Made by a program: the position numbers and the translations under genes. The notes under the pieces are model-generated. The model saw only the letters and a list, made by a program, of their open reading frames with translations, was not told the DNA's origin and made no database searches. Below are positions 15,990 through 25,421 of a DNA stretch of 64,000 bases, in pieces. Source of the DNA: Clostridia bacterium (lineage in GTDB: Bacteria; Bacillota; Clostridia; Lachnospirales; Lachnospiraceae); NCBI GenBank assembly GCA_910575245.1, contig CAJTEN010000011.1, positions 1 through 64,000 on the forward strand. The letters are read 5' to 3'. The stretch's first letter is position 1. Every line of letters begins with the position of its first letter.

Positions 15990-18362
15990 TTACATCTCGA
16001 TGACCTGCTCCTTAAGACCTGCTCCCGTCACGGTCACTTTGATCCTGCCTCTGTCTCCTGTTCTCTTGAGAACCGCGAGGGCATGCCCCTCTCCTGAAGT
16101 GGTATCCGCCAGCCCGTATCCTTTCCGGTGTAATGCCTTCATACCGCCGAATGCCAGAAGCCTGGCATCCCCTTCCACACAGACGGAAAGCGGGATCCTG
16201 GCATCCGCCCTGAGCAGGCCGTTTTCATCCACAACGTCTATATTGACAAATACAAGCGTATCGTACTTTTCTGCCATGAGTGCCGTGGTTACAGGTTTCC
16301 CGGCCGTGCGAAGTGTGGTTCTTCCGATCTCCTGTCCGTTCTCATAGGCAACCGCTGTCAGTTCTCCCGGTTCATAGATTGTGTGAAACTGTGTTTCATA
16401 ACCTGTCTCATGTCCGCAAGGCTGTACACCCAATGATTTTCCGTTGACAAACAGCTCCACACTGTCGCCTCCGCCGTACACCTGGATCATAACAGGTTTC
16501 CCTTCCTCTCCCTCATAAGAATAGCTGAAGGTACAGTCCGTATAACACCACGGGCCGAAATTACGCGGGATTCCGTAACTTGCAGGAGCCTGTACCGCGA
16601 TACAGGGCTGTTTGGCCAGTCCGAATACGATCTCTCTGTAATAGGAAACCGGCCTTCTGTTTCCGGTAATGGAAATATCCCCCGCTCCATTCATCAAATC
16701 CGGACATACTGCGCTCACTTCACCCAGATAGTCCCATCCCGTCCAGGTAAAATCCCCCACTACGGCAGCACACTGTGTGATCGCGTCCCAGTTCTCCGCG
16801 ATCTGCTTCGGGTAGGTCTCAGTTCCCACCATCACCCTGTCCGCATACTTCGCCGCATCCTTCAGGTAACGGGCAGTCATATAATTGTAACCGATAATAT
16901 CCATCGTGGTTTCCAGCTTCTCCAGGATTCCGCCGAGAATCGGATGGGAAACAATGCCGGGCATATCCGTTTCCAGAGCCTTCATAAACACATTGACATC
17001 TCCTTTGCCGGTATCGGCCTTCCCGTCCGTGATGTCATCCACGATCTTCGCCAGCCCGTCTCCTGCCGCAAAAGCGCCGTTGATTCCGTTGGTGGTATAA
17101 CGGGTCGGATCCATCTCATGGAATTTGTCGCTCAGCATACGGCTTGTCTCAAAGCCCTTCTCCGTGCAGATCTCGAAAATCTCATTGCCCGTAGAGTACA
17201 TAACCACGCAGGGATGGTTGTAGTCCGCCTCCACCATATGCTTGATATCGCTCTCCCAGTTTCTGGTGAAATCGATGGCATAATCATAGCTTACCTTGCT
17301 CTTGTTCCACACATCCACCAATTCGTCCATCACATAGACGCCCAGCCGGTCGCAGGCTTTCAGCAGCGCCTGGGACGCAGGATTGTGGGCTGAGCGCACC
17401 GCGTTGAACCCGGCCTCTTTCAGCCGTTTCACCCGACGGTACTCATAGTCATCGTAAGTCGCCGCTCCCAGAATACCCTGGTCATGATGAAGACAGGCGC
17501 CCCGCAGCTTCACCGTCCTGCCGTTAACCCGAAGCCCGTGACGGGTATCCACAGAAAGCTTCCTGATACCGGACGTGGCCGTCGCCGTATCGAGAATCTT
17601 TTCCCCGTCTGAAACAGCCACGGTTATCGTATAAAGCTCCGGTGAAAACTCATCCCACAGCTTTGCCTGGTCGATATATACATTCTTACGCAGGTCTACC
17701 GCTGCCCGGCTGTTCATCCGCACCGGATAGGTATTGTCCACCGCCTTATTGCCTTCCGTATCCTCAATCGTCACAGAAACCTGAAGCGTCTGTGCCGACA
17801 GGCTGTCGTTCCGTATCTTCGCGGCCACGCACACCAGCGCACCCTCCCCGTCAACTTCCAGTGCCGTAAAGCGCAGATCCTGCGGCCGCACATAGACGCT
17901 GCCGCCCCGGATCATCCACACATCCTTATAGATACCGGCTCCGCTGTACCAACGGCTGCTTCTGGTACCGCATTTCACGGCAACCAGCACCTCATTATCC
18001 TCACCGTATTTCAGATAGTCTCCTGCCTCCACCGTAAAGTCGGTATACCCGTAAGCGCTTCCTCCCACTTTGGACTGATTCACGAACACGCTCGCATTCC
18101 GGTAGATTCCCTCAAACTGCAGCATCACATGTCCGCCCCGATATTCTTCCGGCACAAAGAACTTCTTATAATACTTATACTCTCCCGCATCGATATTTCC
18201 TGTAAACCCGCCGTTTACGGCACCCTGCTTCTGCTCTTCATGAAACATGGCATCGTAAGGCAGATCAACATTAACCGCATCCTCCGGCACCCGGAATACC
18301 AATTCAAAAGGATCCAGGTCTTTCCAGACTTTCCAGTTCTCGTTAAAGCTGATTCTTTCCAT
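15990..18362 (-). CDS. Glycoside hydrolase family 2 (beta-galactosidase/glucuronidase type)
   Basis: 790 residues. The start at 18362 (MERISFNENW) is chosen from GGAGG 10 bases upstream and from homologue-like N-termini. Order: sugar-binding jelly-roll (~1-180), immunoglobulin-like domain, TIM barrel with acid/base Glu in STGNEIFE and nucleophile Glu in VGTETYPKQ, then a DUF4982-type beta domain (ELFVNGKSLG, PGELTAVAYENGQEIG) and a final beta domain. It removes terminal beta-linked sugars; exact specificity cannot be read. No signal peptide. It stands just upstream of the GH3 gene on the same strand. Confidence 0.92.
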   Translation of the reverse strand: MERISFNENWKVWKDLDPFELVFRVPEDAVNVDLPYDAMFHEEQKQGAVNGGFTGNIDAGEYKYYKKFFVPEEYRGGHVMLQFEGIYRNASVFVNQSKVGGSAYGYTDFTVEAGDYLKYGEDNEVLVAVKCGTRSSRWYSGAGIYKDVWMIRGGSVYVRPQDLRFTALEVDGEGALVCVAAKIRNDSLSAQTLQVSVTIEDTEGNKAVDNTYPVRMNSRAAVDLRKNVYIDQAKLWDEFSPELYTITVAVSDGEKILDTATATSGIRKLSVDTRHGLRVNGRTVKLRGACLHHDQGILGAATYDDYEYRRVKRLKEAGFNAVRSAHNPASQALLKACDRLGVYVMDELVDVWNKSKVSYDYAIDFTRNWESDIKHMVEADYNHPCVVMYSTGNEIFEICTEKGFETSRMLSDKFHEMDPTRYTTNGINGAFAAGDGLAKIVDDITDGKADTGKGDVNVFMKALETDMPGIVSHPILGGILEKLETTMDIIGYNYMTARYLKDAAKYADRVMVGTETYPKQIAENWDAITQCAAVVGDFTWTGWDYLGEVSAVCPDLMNGAGDISITGNRRPVSYYREIVFGLAKQPCIAVQAPASYGIPRNFGPWCYTDCTFSYSYEGEEGKPVMIQVYGGGDSVELFVNGKSLGVQPCGHETGYETQFHTIYEPGELTAVAYENGQEIGRTTLRTAGKPVTTALMAEKYDTLVFVNIDVVDENGLLRADARIPLSVCVEGDARLLAFGGMKALHRKGYGLADTTSGEGHALAVLKRTGDRGRIKVTVTGAGLKEQVIEM

Positions 18363-18564
18363 ATGCAACATACCTCCGTCTTCCTTATTATATTTATCAT
18401 AATACAAAAAGACCGGAAATTGTACGACACCATTTATCCTCTTTCCGATATTATTTACGGTCAATCGGATATAAAATAAGCGAGCCGGTTGTCTGCATCC
18501 ACATGCATCTTACCGGCTCCCTTATTCCTGTTCGATATTCTTCTGTCTTTCCCCGTCCATCAGC

Positions 18565-18750
18565 TTATTTCCTCAGCATCTGATATACACGGGATGCGTT
18601 TGTATTTCCTGACATTGCAAGCAGGCCGCATGCGATATCCGCACCATACTCTTCAAAATATGCTCTGAAATACTCTGCAATGCGCTCTCTCAGGGACACG
18701 CTTTTCTTACTCTCTGTAAATGTTTTTCCTTTTAATGCTACTGTAGTCAT
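18565..18750 (-). CDS. Small protein of unknown function (61 aa)
   Basis: A short frame with a strong ribosome site (AAAGGAG, 8 bases before ATG). The protein is mostly helical (SLRERIAEYFRAYFEEYG, then DIACGLLAMSGN, ASRVYQMLRK), with no membrane segment. The spacing and ribosome site argue for a real gene. Function unknown; it might be a small regulator. Confidence 0.6.
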   Translation of the reverse strand: MTTVALKGKTFTESKKSVSLRERIAEYFRAYFEEYGADIACGLLAMSGNTNASRVYQMLRK

Positions 18751-18973
18751 ACTATAACTCTCCTTTCGCCTCTGCTGCCGCAGCTTTGTCTTATTGTATC
18801 AGTTCACGGCAACGTCGTTTTTGCTTTACATGTTGTATCATACCCCACAGAGTCGCGATATGATAGGTCATATTTTGACTCATTTTAAGGTGATATTGAC
18901 TTTCTATATCTTTTTTGATACACTGATGCAAAACAATCCGGAAAGTTCCCTGAACCGATAAGTGAGGATACCC

Positions 18974-19825
18974 ATGGAAATCGAAACCCAACACGAAATC
19001 ATCTCCAAACTCCAGCCCACCGGCATCTCCATCGCCTACGAGACCACTCCCGGCGGCTATTTTCCTCTGCACTGGCATGAAGAACTGGAGATCCTGTATC
19101 CGCTGAACGGAACCGCGGATATCATGATCGAGGGACGCAGCTTCCATCTTCTCAAGAAACATATGCTTGTGGTGGAATCCTGCAAGGTGCACAGTACCTA
19201 TACCTACGACGAAGTATCCATGTTCGTCTGCATCCACATTTCCAAAAAGCATATGCGGCAGTATTTTCCGGAGATAGATTCCTATCAGATCCGCTGCACC
19301 CCGGAGGATACTGCCGACGAACAGTTCCCCGTATACCGGGCAGCCTGCGAGCTTCTGGAGGCGCTGACCAGACTGTATATGGAAGAGCCGCCGACCTACC
19401 GTATGGAAGCGGAAGGCCTGGTACTGCAGATCCTGTCCCGCCTGATCCGTTTCTTCTCCGTCAGACAGACTCCCTCCGCACCCACAGAAAACAGCCTTGC
19501 CATGGAGCGGATCCGCGATGTGATCACTTATGTGGAGGAACATTTCAGAGAACCCGTTTCCCTGGATGACGTATCAGGCCTTCTGGGGCTTGGCAAAGAA
19601 TATTTCTGCCGGTTCTTTAAGAAAAATATGGGGATGACTTTTCTGAATTATCTGAGTGAAGTACGGCTTGCCCATACCTATGACGATCTGCTGAATACAA
19701 ATGCCCCCATTTCCGAAGTCATGGAGGCCAATGGTTTCACAAACCAGAAATTATTTAATTCTTCCTTCAAAAGCCTGTACGGATGTACGCCTTCGGCTGT
19801 GCGGAAGGAACGCTCTGGATTCTGA
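18974..19825 (+). CDS. AraC-family transcriptional regulator
   Basis: 283 residues from the ATG at 18974 (GAGG six bases upstream; an in-frame GTG at 18962 is less likely). The N-terminal ~150 residues form a cupin sensor (PLHWHEELEILYPLNG, a typical metal-free sugar-binding cupin). The C-terminal ~100 residues hold two helix-turn-helices (VSLDDVSGLLGLGKEYFCRF and FTNQKLFNSSFK). It probably senses an oligosaccharide and activates the neighbouring glycosidase genes; it is divergent from the GH2/GH3 block. Confidence 0.92.
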   Translation: MEIETQHEIISKLQPTGISIAYETTPGGYFPLHWHEELEILYPLNGTADIMIEGRSFHLLKKHMLVVESCKVHSTYTYDEVSMFVCIHISKKHMRQYFPEIDSYQIRCTPEDTADEQFPVYRAACELLEALTRLYMEEPPTYRMEAEGLVLQILSRLIRFFSVRQTPSAPTENSLAMERIRDVITYVEEHFREPVSLDDVSGLLGLGKEYFCRFFKKNMGMTFLNYLSEVRLAHTYDDLLNTNAPISEVMEANGFTNQKLFNSSFKSLYGCTPSAVRKERSGF

Positions 19826-19908
19826 CGCAGATGAAAAGAAAAAGGAATCTCCGCATTTCATTTCCGGTTGATCACAAGACTCAGCATCAGTCCTTTCCCC
19901 GTTACATA

Positions 19909-21237
19909 TTACTTCACTTCTTTATAAATCCCGCGTCCAAACAGCACAACCGCCAATCCCGCCGTGACCACATCAGAAACAGCCTGCGATAGCAGGACGC
20001 CGGAATAACCAAACAGCTTTGCCGCAATCATGATCACAGCCACAAATACCACACCCTGCCTGCTGACGGATAAAAGGAACGCCCCGACCGCTTTTCCCGC
20101 CGACTGAAAGATACAGGTGGTGACCAGAACGACAGCCACGAATACCATTCCTATCTGCTGCATGCGGAGCATGGGGACTCCGGCGGCAATAATGGCGTCA
20201 TCCTGCATAAACATCCTGATCATGGCAGGCGCCGCAAGGGAAAGAACGAGTGCAAGCGCAGCTGCGGCAGCGCACTCAAACCCGTAACAGAAGCGCAGAA
20301 TCTCTTTCAGCCGCGCCTTATTCTTCGCCCCGTAATTATACCCGATCAGCGGCTGTGCCCCGAAGGCAAATCCCACCAGAATAAGAACAGCGATCATGTT
20401 GACCTTCATGGCTATTCCCATGGCCGCCACCTTATCATTGCCATACGGCAGAAGATACCGGTTCGTCATGGCCATGCCGAGACTCTGCATCAGGTTTGTG
20501 ATGGATGCCGGAATCCCGATTGCCATAATCTCTCCAATTTCGGCACCTGTAATATGAAACCCGGCCGGATTGACAGACAGACGTTTGCTCCTCGCCAGCA
20601 GAAACCATACGAAGAAGAGATCCGTACAAATATTCCCGATCACTGTTGCGATGGCCGCACCGGCTGCACCTAATCCCAATACGGAAATAAAGACCGGATC
20701 CAGGACCATATTGATGACCGAACCTAATACCGTACCTGTCATGGACGCCCTGGCAAACCCTTCCGTCCTCAACAGGTTGGAGGGTGTAAGCGAAACTATG
20801 GTAAAAGGCGCGCCAAGCGCAATGAATGTAAAATACTGTGAGGCATACTCCATGGTCTCCGCATCCGCACCCAGCAGATAAAGAATCGGCTCCCGGAACA
20901 AAAGCAGCACTGCCGCAACAAGTATACCGCACAGAAAAGCCGCGTAAAAGCAGAACACGCTGAGCCGCTTGCCGTCATCATCCTGTTTCTGTCCAAACAG
21001 CCGCGAAATGACCGAACTGCCGCCAAGCCCGAAAATATCGCCCAGGGCAATCATCAGAGTGAACACCGGCGCACTGATGGAGACTCCTGCAACCAGAGCC
21101 GTATTGCCCGTCTTCGCAATGAAGTACGTGTCTACCATATTGTAAACCAATGAAATTACCATACTGAATACCACCGGCAGGGCAAATTGAAAATATGCCT
21201 TATGGACCGGCGCTTTCTCGAATAAATCATTCTGCAT
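19909..21237 (-). CDS. MATE-family efflux transporter
   Basis: 442 residues from ATG 21237; an in-frame TTG at 21255 is an alternative because a GGAG lies close to it. Twelve hydrophobic helices in two homologous halves, with MATE patterns such as FALPVVFSMVISLVYNMVDTYF and GLGGSSVISRLFGQ. Such proteins export cationic compounds or metabolites by Na+ or H+ antiport. It sits between two AraC genes within a carbohydrate cluster; a direct sugar role is not expected. A perfect palindrome GTCTTGCAAGAC lies in its leader region. Confidence 0.93.
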   Translation of the reverse strand: MQNDLFEKAPVHKAYFQFALPVVFSMVISLVYNMVDTYFIAKTGNTALVAGVSISAPVFTLMIALGDIFGLGGSSVISRLFGQKQDDDGKRLSVFCFYAAFLCGILVAAVLLLFREPILYLLGADAETMEYASQYFTFIALGAPFTIVSLTPSNLLRTEGFARASMTGTVLGSVINMVLDPVFISVLGLGAAGAAIATVIGNICTDLFFVWFLLARSKRLSVNPAGFHITGAEIGEIMAIGIPASITNLMQSLGMAMTNRYLLPYGNDKVAAMGIAMKVNMIAVLILVGFAFGAQPLIGYNYGAKNKARLKEILRFCYGFECAAAAALALVLSLAAPAMIRMFMQDDAIIAAGVPMLRMQQIGMVFVAVVLVTTCIFQSAGKAVGAFLLSVSRQGVVFVAVIMIAAKLFGYSGVLLSQAVSDVVTAGLAVVLFGRGIYKEVK

Positions 21238-21302
21238 ATCAAACCACAACTCCAATCAACACTTTATCTTTGGCACCAACACTTTTACAATATCGGATTA
21301 GA

Positions 21303-21324
21303 GGCAGTCTTGCAAGACAGTGCC
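21303..21324. promoter_or_regulatory. Palindrome between AraC and MATE genes
   Basis: GGCA-GTCTTGCAAGAC-AG-TGCC contains a perfect 12-bp palindrome plus outer pairing. It lies 66 bases upstream of the MATE start and 12 bases after the AraC stop, so it could be an operator or the AraC terminator; there is no clear T-run. Confidence 0.4.
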
Positions 21325-21335
21325 TGCGTAATATT

Positions 21336-22430
21336 TTACAGTCCTCTCCTGCGATACTCCCCCGGCGGCATTCCGGCCACCCTCTCAAACAGCTGATAGA
21401 AAAAACCGGTGTTCTCATATCCCACCTGCGCAGCAATCTGCTTCAAGGGCAGTTTCGTACCAAGAAGCAGTTCCCCTGCCCGCTGAATACGAATTTCCTG
21501 CACATATTCCCGAAAGCTCTTCCCCTTATATTTCCTTAGAAGAAGGTTGTAGTAATTGCGGTGATAGTGGAAATTCTCCTCCAACCCGGCCACCGTTACC
21601 TCCGCCACATGCAGCCTGATATAACGTTCCACTTCATACAGAAGTACTCTCTCCTTGCTTTCCTGGTCGGAACTGTGCAGCTGCAGGGCATAGGAAGTGC
21701 AGAGAAGATGGAACAACCGGATCAGATTCCCCCGGATGATCTCCTCCGCTCCCGGCTGCCGCCCGTAGTCTTCCGCCACCAGAAGCTCTAAAACCTTCCC
21801 GATCTTTGTCTCTCCTGTATCCGCTTCCGCCTTAAGTTCCAGAAAACTCTGCTCCCGCTTCTGCCTGTCCAGCGCATGAAACAGGAAACGTTGCAAATCG
21901 TCCCTACCCTCATAGCTTTTCAAAATACCGTCCAAGAAAGCAGGATTAAGCCACAGGAACAAAACCGCCGCATTCTCCTTATCCAGGTAATCCGCATGGT
22001 CGCAGTTCTGATCCGTGATCACTACCTCTCCTTTGGAAAAGCGCCGTTTCTCTCCCAACAGAATCTGTTCGAAGCTGCCCTCGATCACATAGAGCACTTC
22101 AATATACTGATGCCTGTGATACGGTCCCTGTTCAGGCAGGCCGTAATGCACCCGCCGTATCCCCTGACGGCTTATGCTCCAGACCTCTCCGTCCCTGCCA
22201 TACAGACTGAGCAGCGTGGCAAAATCTCCTTCCATCATACGGGATTCCGAGTAATGGCCGGACGCATTCCCCCGTTCTTTTACTCTTGGATCTGTTTTCC
22301 CTGTCCGCTTCACCGGGAAGTTTTCCCGATAAAATTTCCTGTATGCATAAGCCCTCTCTTCTATATCCGGAAAAGAAACCTGCTCCTTCCTTAACAAGTC
22401 CGTCCCCAAATCCAAATTTCGCGTTTTCAT
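21336..22430 (-). CDS. AraC-family transcriptional regulator
   Basis: 364 residues. An unusual ~75-residue N-terminal region precedes the cupin domain (GPYHRHQYIEVLYVIEGSFEQ) and the C-terminal AraC DNA-binding domain (second helix-turn-helix with LKQIAAQVGYENTGFFYQLF). Divergent from the GH2 gene at 22568 with a 137-base shared intergenic region, the classical layout for a regulator controlling that gene. The ribosome site (AGGTGG) is close to ATG. Confidence 0.92.
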   Translation of the reverse strand: MKTRNLDLGTDLLRKEQVSFPDIEERAYAYRKFYRENFPVKRTGKTDPRVKERGNASGHYSESRMMEGDFATLLSLYGRDGEVWSISRQGIRRVHYGLPEQGPYHRHQYIEVLYVIEGSFEQILLGEKRRFSKGEVVITDQNCDHADYLDKENAAVLFLWLNPAFLDGILKSYEGRDDLQRFLFHALDRQKREQSFLELKAEADTGETKIGKVLELLVAEDYGRQPGAEEIIRGNLIRLFHLLCTSYALQLHSSDQESKERVLLYEVERYIRLHVAEVTVAGLEENFHYHRNYYNLLLRKYKGKSFREYVQEIRIQRAGELLLGTKLPLKQIAAQVGYENTGFFYQLFERVAGMPPGEYRRRGL

Positions 22431-22567
22431 GCCACCTGCTTTCCTTAATCAAAATCGTGCATTTCGTCCTTCCTTTTCAGTATAATCCTGTCTTTCGTTC
22501 TTGTCATTCCCTCCCGGAGAAAATATGATAAAAATAAATAAAAAAAGCGTGAAAGGATCCAAATACC

Positions 22568-25156
22568 ATGAAAACAATCAATTTCGACAAGCTTCTAAAA
22601 ACCCAGTCCGAAACCTCCGGCACCCGGAACTTCCCCCGCGCCGTCAACATTGACTGCGGCTGGAAATTCCAGCGTAATCCTTTTCAGCTTCCGGTTGAGC
22701 TGTCCGGAAAAACTACGGCCAGAGAGGTTAATCTGCCCCACGACTATATGCTGGAGGACGGCGTCCGCGCCGATGCGCCCGCGGCGGCAGCCATGGGTTA
22801 TTACGACGGCAGTGTAGCCTACTACTCCAAAACCCTTTTCATCCCTGCCGAATGGAAAGACGAGAAGATCTTCCTGCATTTCGACGGTGTGATGATGAAC
22901 GCCGCCCTTGAAGTGAACGGCTGCCAAGTTCTGCTGCATCATTACGGCTACACACCTTTCCAGGCGGACATCACCCCTTACATATACCCGGGTGAGGACA
23001 ACCGGATCACTGTTTCCGTAAATCCCAGCATGCAGCCCAACTCCCGCTGGTATACAGGCGCCGGCATCTTCCGGTCGGTGGAACTGGTGCACACGCCGCC
23101 AATCCACATAGCTGCTGACGGAATCTTCACCTATACCAGACGGATAGAATATCAGGAGAACACGCCCACAGAGGCTTATCTGTGCTCGGAGGTAACCGTA
23201 TGCAACGATACTGCCGTTCCTCATCTGGTGAAAGTGGATGTATCTCTGATTCCCGACGAAGGTACGGAAGCAGTTCTCACCCGCTCCGCCACCATACAGG
23301 TAAATGCTGCCGACACCGGTGCGGCCATCGTTCCCATGACTCTGCCAGACCCGATGCTCTGGGATGCGGAGGAGCCCAATCTCTATCAGGTATTGGCCTC
23401 TGTCACTGACCTGGGAGAATTTCGCTGTCATCTGATCCCTGGAGAAGAAGCTGCCATAACCGACAAGGTTTCCGTCCTCTTCGGCATCCGCACCATCAGC
23501 GCCGATTCCACCCACGGCCTTAGGGTCAACGGCCGGACCGTGAAACTCAAAGGCGGCTGTATCCATCATGACAACGGGATTTTGGGCGCTGTTTCCCTCT
23601 ATGACAGCGAGTACCGTAAGATCAGGCTGCTGAAGGAAAGCGGCTATAACACCGTACGTATGGCTCACAATCCCCCTTCCGCCGTCTTGCTGGAGGTCTG
23701 CGACCGTCTGGGCATGTATGTTTTCAACGAGGCTTTTGACGCCTGGGGCATTGCCAAACAGCCCGGCGATTATAATCAGTTTTTCAGGGAAGACTGGAAG
23801 GAAGATATGCGGGCATTTATCCTTCGCGACCGTAACCATCCCTCCGTCCTGTTCTGGTCCACCGGCAACGAAATCCCGGAACGCGGCGGCATGGGCGGCG
23901 GCTACCCGCTTGCCATGGAATTAGCTTCCTATGTAAGAAGCCTTGATCCCACCCGCCTTATTTCCAACGGCCTCTGCTCTTACTGGAGCGGGCTCGATGA
24001 CAAATCCGCCGCGGCCAATTTCCATAAGATGCAGGAACTTTCCGGCAATGCCACCGGCACGGAGCAGAATGCTTCCGCCCCTGTGACGGACACCTTCTGG
24101 GAAGACCGCTCCGAACCCTTCTGCAGTTTCCTGGACGTGGTGGGTTACAACTATATGGAAGACCACTATGAGCTGGCCGGAAAAATGTTCCCCGAGAGGG
24201 TCATCCTCGGCACGGAGAGTTTCCCCATGGAAATCGACCGGATGTGGGACTATGTGGAACGGCTTCCCTACGTGATCGGCGACTGTACCTGGACTTCCTT
24301 CGACTATATCGGAGAAGCGGGAATCGGCAAATCCATCTTCGTCAGTCCCGACAGTCCCGAAGCCGAGATGGGATCCTGGTCGTTAATGTCCCATTCCTCC
24401 GAATATCCATGGCGGCTGGCCAATGACGCCGATTATGACATCAACGGCGGGCTGACTCCCCAGGGCGTATACCGCCGTATTGTCTGGGGCAGCCAGGAAA
24501 CCGGCCTGTTTACCGCCGATCCCGCCACCTTCGGACAGAAAGAGATAATCAGCAAGTGGGGCTGGCCCGAGTTGTATGCCAGCTGGAACTGGCAGGGAAA
24601 AGAAGGTCAGCCAATCCATGTAGCGGCATACTCCGCCGCCGATGAGGTAGAGCTTCTTCTGGACGGAAAGAGTCTCGGAAAATGTGCCGCCGGAAAGGAA
24701 AACCGCTACACGGCCTCTTTTGATATCACCTATACACCGGGACTTCTGGAGGCTGTCAGCTATCAGAATGGAAAAGAAGTATCCCGCACCTGCCTGAAAA
24801 CAACCGGCGCACCCGCCTCCATCCGTCTTACAGCGGAAAAACACGCCCTTGCGGCCGACGGACACAGCCTGGCCTATGTATCCGTGGAGATCGTGGACTC
24901 TGAGGGAAACCGGGTGCCGGATGCCCTCATCCCCCTCACAGCCAGTGTAACGGGAGCAGGTATTCTGGCAGGCTTCGGCTCCGCCAATCCTGTTACGGAG
25001 GAAAATTACACCACAGGTTCCTTCCACACCTTCAGGGGATGTGCCCTGGCCGTAATCCGCGCCGGTTACGAACCCGGTGAAGTTACGCTCACGGTGAAAG
25101 CTGCGTCTGCGGATTCCCGGATCACGGAGAAGACTCTGTCCTTCGATTGCAAATAA
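22568..25156 (+). CDS. Glycoside hydrolase family 2
   Basis: 862 residues. Sugar-binding domain (CGWKFQRNPF, VNLPHDYMLEDG), immunoglobulin-like domain, TIM barrel with acid/base Glu in WSTGNEIPE and nucleophile Glu in LGTESFPME, then DUF4982-like (ELLLDGKSLGKC, PGLLEAVSYQNGKEVS) and a terminal beta domain. No signal peptide, so it acts on imported oligosaccharides; beta-galactosidase or beta-glucuronidase activity is the family expectation. The only GH of this cluster on the plus strand, paired divergently with AraC at 21336. Ribosome site AAAGGAT is moderate. A terminator hairpin follows at 25259. Confidence 0.93.
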   Translation: MKTINFDKLLKTQSETSGTRNFPRAVNIDCGWKFQRNPFQLPVELSGKTTAREVNLPHDYMLEDGVRADAPAAAAMGYYDGSVAYYSKTLFIPAEWKDEKIFLHFDGVMMNAALEVNGCQVLLHHYGYTPFQADITPYIYPGEDNRITVSVNPSMQPNSRWYTGAGIFRSVELVHTPPIHIAADGIFTYTRRIEYQENTPTEAYLCSEVTVCNDTAVPHLVKVDVSLIPDEGTEAVLTRSATIQVNAADTGAAIVPMTLPDPMLWDAEEPNLYQVLASVTDLGEFRCHLIPGEEAAITDKVSVLFGIRTISADSTHGLRVNGRTVKLKGGCIHHDNGILGAVSLYDSEYRKIRLLKESGYNTVRMAHNPPSAVLLEVCDRLGMYVFNEAFDAWGIAKQPGDYNQFFREDWKEDMRAFILRDRNHPSVLFWSTGNEIPERGGMGGGYPLAMELASYVRSLDPTRLISNGLCSYWSGLDDKSAAANFHKMQELSGNATGTEQNASAPVTDTFWEDRSEPFCSFLDVVGYNYMEDHYELAGKMFPERVILGTESFPMEIDRMWDYVERLPYVIGDCTWTSFDYIGEAGIGKSIFVSPDSPEAEMGSWSLMSHSSEYPWRLANDADYDINGGLTPQGVYRRIVWGSQETGLFTADPATFGQKEIISKWGWPELYASWNWQGKEGQPIHVAAYSAADEVELLLDGKSLGKCAAGKENRYTASFDITYTPGLLEAVSYQNGKEVSRTCLKTTGAPASIRLTAEKHALAADGHSLAYVSVEIVDSEGNRVPDALIPLTASVTGAGILAGFGSANPVTEENYTTGSFHTFRGCALAVIRAGYEPGEVTLTVKAASADSRITEKTLSFDCK

Positions 25157-25258
25157 AAATGATAATTTTGCTTGTCGGCCTGATCGGAGGCACAGGTGGG
25201 CTTCGCCCTGCGAACCCAGATGTGGATAGGCAAAGCAGTTATCTATAGAAATCGGATA

Positions 25259-25279
25259 GGGGGATGATTAGTCCCCCTT
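25259..25279 (+). terminator. Terminator after GH2
   Basis: GGGGGA (25259-25264) pairs with TCCCCC (25272-25277) over a 7-base loop, about 100 bases after the GH2 stop. The following T-run is short. A second hairpin, GTGCGCC/GGCGCAC (25400-25418), lies next to the convergent GH115 stop. Confidence 0.55.
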
Positions 25280-25421
25280 CCACACCAACTGGCATTCAGG
25301 TTGTCGCTTGTACACTCCTCTTACCTTTCCCTGCTCCGCAGGTATCTCTTGCAGGCTCTTCCAACGGCGTTTGCAGCCACCATGGCACTATGTTAGAACG
25401 TGCGCCTGCCGGGCGCACCTG

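Noticed and set aside
22595..23839. Open frame of 414 codons on the minus strand
   Set aside because: It lies antisense to a clearly recognisable GH2 gene and has no family resemblance.
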